In this document: one piece after another, positions 26,301 through 38,300 of the stretch
How positions within the stretch are numbered: position 1 is the first letter of the stretch
Layout of the letters: each line of letters starts with the position of its first letter
Position numbers and translations under genes: made by a program
The notes under the pieces: model-generated
Database searches by the model: none
What the model was told of the DNA's origin: nothing
What the model saw: only the letters and a program-made list of their open reading frames with translations
Assembly: GCA_039519185.1 (NCBI GenBank)
Contig: CM076850.1
Location: forward strand, 163,326,974 to 163,390,973
Direction of reading: 5' to 3'
DNA length: 64,000 nucleotides
Source: Astragalus membranaceus
Lineage: Eukaryota > Streptophyta > Magnoliopsida > Fabales > Fabaceae

Positions 26301-29300
26301 TTGCATGGCTTGGCGGCGCTAAGTTAGGGATGGTTCAGATTGTGCTCTGATACTACGTGGAAGTATATTTATTTTCCTTGAATTGTTTGAATGATACGTG
26401 GAAGGTATATATAGTATACATTGGACAGAAATAAGAGCAATAATCTAGCCTAGAAATCAGGGGAATTGATTCTTTATCAATGCTAATTCAAAATTCAAAA
26501 TATGACAGCTAATAATTAATTACATAAAATCCTAATGAGCTGTACAAGATAGAATCTTTGCTGATTCTGTGCTAATCTTCAACAGTGATTTATTACTTAT
26601 TCTTTTGTAATTAAATGTTAGAGAAAAAATTCTCCGTAGTTTACTATCTTTTATCTAATGCTTCCGGGGTATTCTTCTGCAGGGAAACATGTGCAGCCTG
26701 GAGGTATGCCTATTGGATCTTCATCATCTTTTGCTTCCTTCATTTCCTTTTCTTTGTTAGAAATTGGTTGTGAATGGTGTCTTCTTTATTCAGTAAAAAC
26801 TAGTAATTAAGGACTAAGAACCAGTTTTCTGCTGATAAAATATATCAAAGCACCCACATTACTTATTTTGGGTATTTAATAAACCATCGAGTCCAAATAC
26901 ATATGGAAAATGTTAGCATACCCAATAGCCGAGTTTTACTGCTCCAATCTCTTGCTTTCATAGTAAGAAATAAAGCTTTGTGGATTTTGATTTTTATATT
27001 TATGTTGCTGCATAAAATTAGATTGTTTGGTCATGGTTTTTTGGTGTATGTTGCAGGGGCTTTACAAGATGTTCTCCACTTGCACGATGTTCTTGCTAGA
27101 GTTTCTCTAGCGAGGTTATGCAGTACAATATCGAGAGCTAGAGCTTTAGATGGTTGGTGTGTTAAAAAACTTGTGTTATTTAATGAAAATTGACACTTGG
27201 GAAGTTTGTGATGACTAATTTCTATTTACATGCATGTACAGAGAGACAAGATATTAGATCTCAGTTCAATTCAGTGCTCTATCAACTTCTGTTGGATCCC
27301 AGTGAAAGAGTCTGTTTTGAGGCCATTTTGTGTGTACTTGGAAAATTTGATAACACTGAGAGGTGTGATTTATATTAAATAATGAGTCTCTATTCTCTTC
27401 TATATAACCATACAATATTTGATTGGCTAAATTATTAATTCTGTTGAAGTTTTAATGGTCTTCTCATGCGTGGGTTGTAATCCTTTCATGTTTGCACTTT
27501 TTACTTTTTAGGACTGAGGAGCGTGCTGCTGGGTGGTATCGTTTGACCAGGGAGATTCTCAAGTTACCAGATGCATCATCGAAGGAAAGTTCAAAAGATA
27601 AATCAAAGAAGGCAAAACGGCCACAGCCTCTTATAAAACTCGTAATGAGAAGGTCTGGAGGTCCATTTATTTTTTTCTGCTCGCATGTCTATTTGGTCTC
27701 GTTGAATTCGCAAGTCATCTTACTTAGGTTATGTCGAAATTGTCTAATATTTATGCACATTGTCTATTATTTACTGCTCTTCAGGTTAGAGAGTTCTTTT
27801 CGTAGTTTTGCTAGACCTGTGCTTCATGCAGCAGCTCGAGTTGTACAGGAGATGGGGAAAAGTAGGGCCGCTGCTTTTGCTTTGGGCATACAGGAAGTTG
27901 ATGAAGGAGCACATGTCAATACGTTTGCTGAGACTACAGATTTTAATGATTCGGATGAGAGTACACATCCTGAAAGTAATGTTATTTTATTTATTTATTT
28001 ATTTCACAGTTCATGCTTGCATGGCATTGCAAATGGGGATTTTGATCTGATTACAATTATTATTATAGATAATTAGATATAGATTCAGATGGTTACGAAG
28101 GTTCTTGACTATTAGTTATCGTTGTTAGTTGTTAGAGATATAAAACCAATGTTGGGCCTTCAAATAACTTGAGCTTTTAGGATAGTTGATCCTTGACAAT
28201 CATTGTATTTTTCCTAAACTCTTCTATGCTATTGTCTTTCCAGTCTTCTCTTTTGGTTTCTTATTTCTTATTTTGTTCCTTTGGTTGGGTTTCTTTTTCG
28301 ATTCTTATTTTCTTCTATAACCCGTAAGTGTCTCACGCTCTTGGAACATGCATGAACTAGCTCACAACAGTACAACACTTACAACATATGCCAAGTCCAG
28401 TCTAGTGTGGGCTAAGTAGGTCAACTTTCTCACTAGTCTTTGATATTGAACTTTGTCAACCTTAGCGTTCTCCTCTTTAGTGTTCATTCCGTGATTTTGT
28501 TCAAAGGGAGCATCTGCAGCTTGCAGGTTTATATCCAAGCTTTCTGTTTCCTTCATAAGGTCGAGAACATTTTTTCTTTGAGGAACAAAGATGCATTTCT
28601 TGGAGTAGGGCACCTCAATCCCAAGGAAATACTTGAGTTTCCCAAGGTCCTTTATCCCAAATTATGTAGCTAATATTTCTTTAAGCACTTGTTTCTCAGT
28701 CAAATCATCTCTTGTAAGTTGTAACAGTAATATCATCAACATAAACAAGAAATACTGTTAGTTTTCCTCCTTGTGAATGTTTGAAAAAATGTTTGATCTC
28801 CTTGGTTTTGCTTATAGCCAAGGCACACCATTTTAGCCCATATAGAGCCTTCCTCAAATTGCAAACCACGTTCGTTACACTTGTGGGACCAAATATTGGG
28901 GGAATCACCATGTACACCTCCAAGTCTCCATGCAAGAAAGCATTTATGTCATCAAACTTGTGTAGTTCCCATCTGGAGTAGCCAGCAAGTGAAACCAGAA
29001 TACAAATTGCGTTCATCTTACTACAGCAAATGTCTTTCCATAAACGATGCCATAAGTATGAGTGTATCCCTTCGCCACTTATCTCTCCTTGCATCCGATC
29101 AAGAGTGCCATTTGACTTGTGCTTGGTCGAATAGAAACACCTGCAACAATCCCTAAAGTTCTATCTCGTTCACATGTTTTCATCTCCTCATTCTTTGCTT
29201 GGACTCAATTCTCATCCTTGAGTGCCTCTTGAACAGATGCAGGGATTCTCAAAGAGTCAACACCTGTAATAAAACTTTGATGCTATAAAGGAACGTCGAC

Positions 29301-32300
29301 TCTAAGGGTGATAACATTTGTATCCCTTCTTGTTAGGTGCATAGCCCATAAAGATGCACTTGATGGATGGAGGTTCCAGTTAAACAGTACTCAAGATAGT
29401 AGTCGATTAATCTAACAACTTCAAGTAAGGGAAGATTTTTCCTTTCTACAACCTTATTTTGTTGGGCGGTGTCAACACATGAAAATTCATGAAAGATGCC
29501 TTGTTTATTGTTGAAGCTTGAAAGACTATGATTGTACTAGAATATTAAAAACAGGGGCAGGTCCTTAAAGATCAGAATGAAGAGGGAAAAGGGATCAATT
29601 TTTTTGTTAGAACTAGGAGAAAAAGCAATAGGGCAGTTGGAAATTTGGCAAATATCACAATTAATAGACTCAACTGACATTTTTGTAAAGCAGCAGGGAA
29701 ACAAATACTTAACAATAGTGAAAGGAGGATGTCCAAGATGCTTTTGCTAGAGCCAAATTTGGGAAACTGCCCAAGTCTCTAAACATGTCTAATGACAAGC
29801 AATCAACACCTTCTTGCTAGTACCATCTTTCTTCCTGATGTGCTATGGATAATATAACTCGCCCTGTACCTTGGAAGCTCCAATTGTTCTCGCCATTGTA
29901 AGATCTTGAAAAACACAATGAAATTTAGAAAAGGTTACTGCACACTTTAGTTCCGTGTAAGCGTGTGCCTAGAAATAAGATTATAAAAGTTTTGGAACAT
30001 TCAGAGCATTCTTATGATATGTTTGGATAAGGTATTTTTTGGGGGTAATGTAATTTTTGGGGGGAATTGAAAAATTTTAGTTCAATTGAACTAAATTTTT
30101 TCAATTTCCCCCAAAAATTACATTACCCTCAAAAAATCCCTCATCCAAACACACACATAGAGTCAAAGGAAGGTTGAAGTTGAATGTCTCCACATCCACT
30201 AACTAACAAGTCATGGGATCAACTATAGAGTCGGAGTATTGCGGGCATCCAGAGAGGAGATTGCTGGCATCCAGAGAACTCTAGGCTGAAATAGCCACAT
30301 TTTTACTTCATAGTGGGCGATGACCGTAACGACGTCTTGCTCAAGATGGAACCGTCCAAAACAAACCAAGAACTTCTGATGAACAACCAAGAGAGATCAC
30401 AGCAATAGGGGCAAAGCCGAATGACCAAAAACGAACCCACTAAATCTGTAACTCAACAACAGTGGCAGAAAACTGTAATCCTTTTTTATACTAATTTTAG
30501 ACTTTAATAATCATTATACATAAGAAAATATAAAAACAATTGTAAGTGACAATCTAAGATACTCTAACATATTTCATGATAGATTAATGATGTATGTATT
30601 TTTTAGATATTCAAACAGCAACACTGATTTATGCTGCTGATGTCAGCTATTTTTGTCTCTTCCTGCATGTGTATAATTTGTAGTGTTCCATAATGATCTG
30701 GTTGATACTCAGAAAAGATAGATGAGTTGTTTCACCCTGTATGCTGAACTGTTATCCAATTATATAATTGATTCTCTGACGTAGGTATCCGAAGAACTTC
30801 TTCAGTATCTAATGGAACTGCTGGCAGAGATACCATCGCAGGTATGTTGGCTTCATTGATGGAAGTGGTACGGACAACAGTTGCCTGTGAATGTGTTTAT
30901 GTACGAGCCATGGTGATCAAGGCATTAATCTGGATGCAAAGCCCAATTGACTCATTTGATGAACTGGAATCTATTATTGCGTCAGAGCTTTCTGATCCAG
31001 CTTGGCCTGCAGCTTTATTGAATGATGTACTTCTCACTCTACATGCCCGTTTTAAGGTAACTGGATTATCTCTTGTCAATAACATATCCCTCTTAAGCAC
31101 CTTCAGTTTGTTCAGCAAAGCATTACTTAAAGGAGCAGTGGATATAATACTTGAATCTGAGTATTTCTCACTTACTATTAACAAGGATTGACACACATTC
31201 ATATACACGAGAGGTATAATCTAATTAGGAATCTAAATAGGTCTGTGATCCTATCATGATTCTATAATTATGTGATCAAATTAATTATTCCTAATAATGA
31301 GGTGAGGTATTAGAGAATCCGTTCCAGTGCATCTATCGTGCACCCCCATAGCTAAACACCACTCTGTAACTAACTGACTGAGAATATAATCAGTCAATAG
31401 ATCTCCCTCCAGAGTTGGTATATTTTAGTAAGATTCTGTTTAAGAATCAGTTAAGCTAGGACTAACTAACTCCAACCTATAAATTGGAGTTCCCTATTGT
31501 AATATTCATTTAACAGATTAGAAATCAATGAACTCAGAATTGAATGGAGTGATAAGGGTGGTCTGATGGTGAGGGTGGTTGAGTTAAGGAGTATGGGAAA
31601 TGGAGTGATAAGGAGGGAAGGGGTTCAACTCCCACCCACTAACAAATCTAACATTACTAACAAATACTAACTTTGGCCTATCAAAAAAAAAAAGAACTCA
31701 GAATTGAGAAGAGGATAATAATAACTATATTCATTCAATGATAGGTGCACTGGAACAGGTTCTCTAATATGAGGAAGGGATAGTAATAACTATGCCTCAT
31801 AGCTCACCCTCTCAAGGTGTAGTTATAGGGATTGTTAGGCAGTTAGTTTTAGTTAGTAAGAGAAGAGGATACTAATTAGATGAATAAATAGGGGATGGAA
31901 GGATGACGGGGATCATTCTATACTTTTGTTAGCTTGTGAATGAAAGGAGAGATCCTTTATGAACGGGAAAACCTTGGAGGAATTTTTATTATCTATTTCC
32001 TATTCAGGTTTTAATAATACGCGTCTAGTCTTTTGATTCTTTTTATCTTTCTTTCATTTCAATTTATTTGGGTTCCGAATGTTAACTTATGCTATTAGGT
32101 GAAGGCCTAACATAACACATACCCCGCACACAAGAGCCCTTTAAAGTTAAAGCATGGATAATGCACATGCCTTCAATTTCCTGTCATTTAACTTTATTTA
32201 GGAGAATGGGGCTGCAAGGATCAAACTCTTGAGTCTTGACTACTTAACCCCAAGGTTGGGAACAAGTGGTTAACGCCATCCATCTAAAGAGATTGCTCGG

Positions 32301-35300
32301 CTAGTATTCGAGTTTGATTCGTGACGATGGAACAAATTGGGACCATACTTTACTTACCTCCCGACCAAACTCCGGATTAGTAAGGGTCCATTTCCCTTGA
32401 ACACCGGACGAAGACTTCTAGACAAAAAAACCTCTTGACCACTTGGTCATGGAGGCTCCAGTAACATTTCAAAAACCATCTCTCTTAAAAGCTTAATTGT
32501 CAAGTAAAGGCTTATTAATGATTTTATAGTACTTGTCAATTGTCTGTTCTTTTAAAACATTAGTATATTTTGTTTGGTTAAGTTGTCATTTGTAGAATTT
32601 TGTTCACACATTGTTGTGAGCGTACATGTTTTTTTCAATAAGATATTTGGACATTGTTTGTCCATGCACTTAATAAGGATGAATTTTGTTCACACATTTG
32701 TAGAATTCAAGTGACATAACATTGTCATATTGTCAGTCTTCCTTGTGAACTTTGCACAACTTCATGCAAGCAATGTGCATGCCAGCTTTTGTATTCATGC
32801 ATAATGGAAAGCATAAAATTTCCCTAGCATTAATTTCAATTTGGCTTTGAAGGCTTCTCCAGATATGGCTGTTACTCTTCTTGAAATTGCAAGAATATTT
32901 GCTACTAAAGTTCCGGGAAAGGTTGATGCCGATGTGCTACAACTACTATGGAAAGTAAGTTTGCATACTTCTCACTGTCAGCTTTTTGAATTTGTTATCT
33001 GTTCATAATGGATTGATAAAATGATGATAAGTAGAGATAACTTTGAACCATAAAATTTCTGAAGCTACACATTTGTACACACACACACACAGACATACAT
33101 ACCATGTTCATATAATCAATTTGAAGTTTCCTTGATGAATTTGACTTAAATATATGATTTACTAAATGAACAATCTGTTTCCAGACTTGCCTTGTTGGAG
33201 CTGGTCCTGATGGGAAACATAAGGCTTTGGAAGCAGTCACTATTGTTCTTGATCTACCACCTCCACAACCAGGATCGATGCTTGGTCTGACTTCAGTGGA
33301 CAGAGTGTCTGCATCTGATCCAAAATCTGCTCTTGCATTACAAAGACTAGTCCAAGCCGCTGTAAGCATTGTTATTCATATAGAAGACCTTGCTTATTCT
33401 TCATCTTACAATTCAATGTCAGATTAAATCTTGGCTTAAATATGTTTTTTAGCCCTACAAATATCGTGGTTTCTGCTTTTTATCTCTGCAATTTTTTCAC
33501 TTTATCTTTTTCCCTCTCCCCATCCCCAAAGAAATTGAGCAATTGGAAAAAGAACCAGGCCCTTTCTCCAACAATGTTGACTCTTGCTCCTGTTTTTGTT
33601 TGTATTTTCGCAACGGTGGTGGGCTGTACGAACAATGGCCGACCTAGGACCCTGGGTCAGGGAGTGCAAAAATATTTCCATTAACAAGATTGTTGGTTCA
33701 CAAGATTTTAGGAATTTACCTTCTCAATTCAAATATCCTCACTTGATTCACGAAATTAAGAAACCGAATTATTTAACTTCAAAATTTAGGAGAAAATTCT
33801 CAATTTAGCCTTTAAGCTTACACCTTCTCTCCTATTTAGTCCCTGAAGTATATGAAAATAATAAGTAGTCTCTAAAATTTGTGACATTCATCAATTAACT
33901 TCCTAAAGTTTTATAAGTAGTCCCTTATAACGAGAAATATTTCTTAAATTTTATAGACTAATTTGACATATTTCACAAACTGTAGACTATATATTATTTT
34001 TATATACTTTAGGGATCAAGTTGGAGAAAGTTGCGAGTTCAGAAACTAAATTCAAGGTTTACTCTTTATTTAACTGTCAGAGCTGGGGATAAGTGAAGAT
34101 TTTTTATTTTTGCAAAGGGTGCAAGTGCACCCCCCTGTCTCAAACAAGTCCGCCTATTTGTACATATGGTTGTCGACGAGATACCTGGGTTCTGCGGGCC
34201 AGTGATCCCGGAACCACGGAGACCAACACTGCCTATTGCGACTGTTAGAATATCATGTAAATGATTATTATTAACTCACACTGACTAGACGCTGAGTGTA
34301 TATTATCACGTGTAATTATGGTGAGATACTCATTTGTAATTATAAATAGAGATTATGTGTGTGGTAACAACACACAACATTCCTATCATTTCTTCAATGA
34401 CTTTGGCATTTAGTTACTCGAGGAATTGACAGTGCGACATTGGCAGTTAGTTACACAAGGAAATGACAACGTTGTGATACGAGTCACAACTTATAAGACC
34501 ACAAAGTAACAATGTTTTGTAACTGTATGACCAAGGGTTTAATAACTAATGATTTATTACCATTTAGGTATTTTGGTTTTATATTTATTCCTAAGTGGCA
34601 CGTCTAGAAATTACAGAGAATATAAAATCCGGTTTAATTTTCTATTTTTAGTATAATGTAATTATGGTTTTGGGTGTAACAGTAACACATTCATGTTACT
34701 TGCGTATCTTGTTTTTCAACTCACTTCAGAGGGGGATGGGGTGGGGAGACGGGAGAGATGGAAAGATGATGGAGTGAGTTGGACCCTAATCCATGTCATC
34801 GCACACGTGGCATTATTAATCTCAGTTGTAATGATGATGTGTATCCCCATTAGCCTTGTCAATACCAACTAAACGGATATTAGCGGTAGGGACTAAATGA
34901 GGGCACTTTGGAAATGTTAGGGACCAAAATGAATTCTTTTTGCAGCAACTAAAAACAACAACCCCTTTATATATAGAGACTGGAAATATATTTAAGCCTT
35001 CAATATCTCTTTATAGTGACAACTTTTGCTTTTAGGTATGGTTTCTCGGAGAGAATGCGAATTATGCTGCGTCTGAATATGCTTGGGAATCTGCTACCCC
35101 GCCTGGTACTGCATTGATGATGTTAGATGCTGATAAAATGGTAGCCGCTGCTAGTTCTCGTAATCCTACTCTAGCCGGTGCCTTGACTAGGCTTCAGAGG
35201 TGTTCATTCAGCGGAAGCTGGGAGGTATATATGACTCATTTGAGTAATTTCCCCTTTTTTAACTGTTAATTACCCTAATACAAAATTTGAAGTGATTTGC

Positions 35301-38300
35301 TATTACACATTTACACTATTTATATGAACAATAGTATGTTTTATAATAGTGTAATATTAGTTGGCTTCCCCAAAGTTTGTCTGATTACTAGGAAAGAGTG
35401 TTGTATATGCAGTTAGATACTATCTACAATATCTCAACAGTTCTTGCTGTGTAACTTGAGTATTTGCTGTTGAATGAACATGCAGATTCGAATCATTGCT
35501 GCTCAGGCTCTTACAACAATGGCAATTAGATCTGGTGAACCTTTCAGGTTACAGATTTATGAGTTTCTGCACACTTTGGCACAAGGTGGTCTGCAGTCAC
35601 ATTTCTCAGATATGCATCTTAGCAATGGAGAAGATCAAGGAACTAGTGGTACAGGCCTTGGAGTTTTACTAAGTCCTATGATAAAGGTTCTGGATGAGAT
35701 GTATAGAGCTCAAGATGATTTGATCAAGTGAGAGCCATATCCTAATTTCGTGCCTGCTTCAAATTTGCTGATCCTGATCATTAATGCTCTTGAGATTTTG
35801 CTTATGATTTAGGGAAATACGTAATCATGACAATGCTAAGAAAGAGTGGACTGATGATGAACTGAAGAAACTCTATGAAACCCATGAAAGGCTTCTAGAC
35901 CTTGTTTCACTGTTTTGTTATGTGCCAAGAGCAAAGTATCTACCTTTGGGCCCAACGAGGTACTAAATTATTGAGTGCACTCTGTAGTTTCTGTATTTGG
36001 ATTAATCTTGCAAATTACTCATGCTGATCTAGAGAAACTAGTAGGCCATTTGCTTCAACATACAATGTAGTGCATCAGAAGTGAGGATAACTTTTCAAAA
36101 ACCGATTTAGGTTTTTGAGTGTTAACATTTTTTGTAGTTCTGACTTTAGATCTTTATTTAGAACTTTGCAACCTTAATTTTTTATGCATTTTAGAAATTA
36201 AAACTTTGTATCATTAAGTTTATCATGCACTACTAGCCTTGACCTGTTTTAAAAGTAAAGCTGATCTTTATGGGTTTCTGATTTCTCTAAACCTGTTGGT
36301 TTAACTTGATCACTATCTGCTGTCAGTATATTTTATTTTTCTATATCTCAATTTCCTTTTATATACTGACATATTTCACTCTGTAACAGTCATATGCCTG
36401 AACTGTTGAGCATTAGATTAGGATGGAAAAGGCATATGACTTAACTGCATCTAAAATTAGAACGCTATGATTTTTTCTAATATGATCGACGTTACTCGAT
36501 GAACCTGCTCTTGGTGAACCATTCCTCGTCTTTTTATAGGCTGGGACTATTGTTCATCTTGCCTTGTGGTTTGTCTGGTGTGTGTTAGTAACTGGGTAAT
36601 CTAGTTTGTCTTCCAAAGGGGACACTCTTATTATGTTCTTTTACTTGTCTATCCTTTGTGATTAGAGGTTGTAGTTTTTGGTAGGCCATGTTTTTGTCTG
36701 TCAATGATCCTACTGCTCTCAGGAATTTGCAATATAAGAAATTGTATGAGGTTTTGATACTTGCTCTGCAGCCAGAGATGGCACTAAGTCCACCTTTTCA
36801 TTATAATAACTATAATGGAAACACTCCTAACATATTAAGATTCACCACAAAAACTCCTAACCTATTGAGGGAGGCACCAGTGAGCAGTTCGAACAAAGTC
36901 ACATTCTAAAGATCCAATTTGGTTCTTACATTTCCCAGAAGCTGTTTACATGCAGAATAGAGACTTTGTTTGTTTGGTTAGATTGAGTGACCTCAGTTCA
37001 GAGCAACTTCTTTTGATTAGTTTGGGAGGTTTTCAGTGGGGCAATGTGAGCAATGTTTTATGGCAATGTATTGTTAGGAACATGAACTTTCAATTATTTT
37101 GATATGGGTTGTGAATCTTATGTTTCACCATTGGATTCAACTCTTGACATAGTTCACAGTTTCAATTCTAAATTGACATCCGATTTGCAGAACTAGAAAG
37201 GAGCAAACAACCTCAGTTAAAAAAATATTGAGTAGTGTAGAATGAATTACTGCATTGCATAATGAGAAGGTACACACACAAGAGAGAGAATATCTCAAAA
37301 TAGGAAACTATGTCAATGATAAGTTGGATTCCACTGGTTAAATTCAGTTATAAAGTAAACAACATAACATTATCAAACATTTATTTTAATGCTTGTCACT
37401 GTTATATTTTAAGGAAACAATGTTTCGTTAGGGGAGGGGGGGATGCACTATTTTGGGTTTTTAGGAGTGGGCATCAAACCAAAAGCCCCCCCTGTACTGT
37501 AGTTGTGGTGTAACATCTATACAGCTCACTTTGTTGTGTTATTGGTATCATTTTAAATATGGTTTTCCTCTGAAAAATTTGACAGTGCCAAACTCATTGA
37601 CATCTATCGCACACGCCACAATATTAGTGCATCAACTGGTTTGAGTGATCCAGCTGTTGCCACCGGGATTTCTGATCTCATGTATGAATCCAAACAACCA
37701 CCACCTGATGCCGAGCCTGATGCCCTGGATGATGATCTTGTAAACTCTTGGGCAGCAAACCTTGGTGATGATGGCTTGTGGGGAAACAATGCACCGGCAA
37801 TGAGTAGGGTATGAGTTAGTTAATTTATTGCTTTTTTTTATATCTTTTACTTTCCTTCTCTTCAATCGGATATGATAAATCATTAATTCTTACTGAGTAG
37901 CTTAGCATGTTCCTTTTCATATTTCTACACTTAATTCGTCTCTCTCCAGACGTGCACACACATTTGCTAATAATGTTCCTTGCTATTTGAAACTTAGTTG
38001 ACTTTAAATTGAAAATGCTCTTTTTTGGCACCAGGTAAATGAATTTCTAGCAGGTGCAGGAACTGATGCCCCAGAAGTTGATGAAGAGAATATTTTCGCT
38101 AGGCCTTCTGTTAGCTATGACGATATGTGGGCAAAAACACTTTTAGAATCTTCGGAATTAGAGGTAAAGATTTAGCCAGATCCTTTTTAACGCAAGATGC
38201 ATTGGGTCTTGATCTTTATTTATTGTTTATATCACTGAAATCCATTCCTTGCAATGTCAGGAAGATGATGCAAAGTCATTGGGATCATCATCTCCAGATT

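Larger units (their letters stand above)
16842..26306 (-). pseudogene. Gag-pol of copia A, split by insertions and point mutations
   Basis: Gag begins at 26306 (an LNGQNYTQWVRSVKIFL-type core) and is cut at 25759 by copia B, resuming at 20583 with LNKDLDEVRGRILG. A CCHC-like knuckle lies near 20340 (WCDHCKRPGHT, but the last cysteine position reads W), and a D-x-GASDHMTG protease near 20060. Integrase is at 19848-18532 with SDVWGPS, RTDNGREY and NGVVERKNRHLLE. Reverse transcriptase is at 18061-17138 with QLDIKNAF and YVDDIVITGDD. RNase H follows, to 16842. A TGA interrupts the frame near 18120 where a cysteine codon is expected (VG*KWIF), and a frameshift lies near 17190. The element is dead. 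Confidence 0.9.
15567..26584 (-). mobile_element. Ty1/copia retrotransposon A in TASH3 intron 9, interrupted by two later insertions
   Basis: The LTRs are 15567-15795 and 26356-26584 (229 bp each). The 5-bp target duplication GTGAT lies at 15562-15566 and 26585-26589. A polypurine tract (CTCCCCCTCAA on +) follows the left LTR, and a primer-binding site for initiator tRNA-Met (GTATCAGAGC on -) precedes the right one. The LTRs differ at roughly seven positions by eye, including both outer or inner terminal bases, so this is older than the other copia elements here. Subtracting the nested hAT element and copia B with their target duplications leaves about 4.9 kb, a normal copia length. It lies antisense to TASH3. 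Confidence 0.95.
26882..32100 (+). repeat. Segmental duplication, copy 1 (inside TASH3)
   Basis: This stretch recurs at 53528-64000 with only scattered substitutions and small indels by eye, once the copia insertion in the second copy is removed. It covers TASH3 intron 10 (part), exons 11-15 and part of intron 15. Introns are retained, so the copying was at DNA level. The right limit is unknown because copy 2 reaches the window end. Confidence 0.97.

Noticed and set aside
32220..32460. SINE-like stretch with GAGTTTGATTCGTGAC
   Set aside because: No convincing A-box, tail or target duplication could be defined.
34244..34680. Possible solo LTR starting TGTTAGAATATC and ending GGGTGTAACA
   Set aside because: The adjacent five bases do not match (GCGAC versus GTAAC) and no second copy is present.
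36688..36909. 73-codon frame in TASH3 intron 20
   Set aside because: No recognisable similarity, no splice sites fitting TASH3, and the flanking exons 20 and 21 join perfectly without it.
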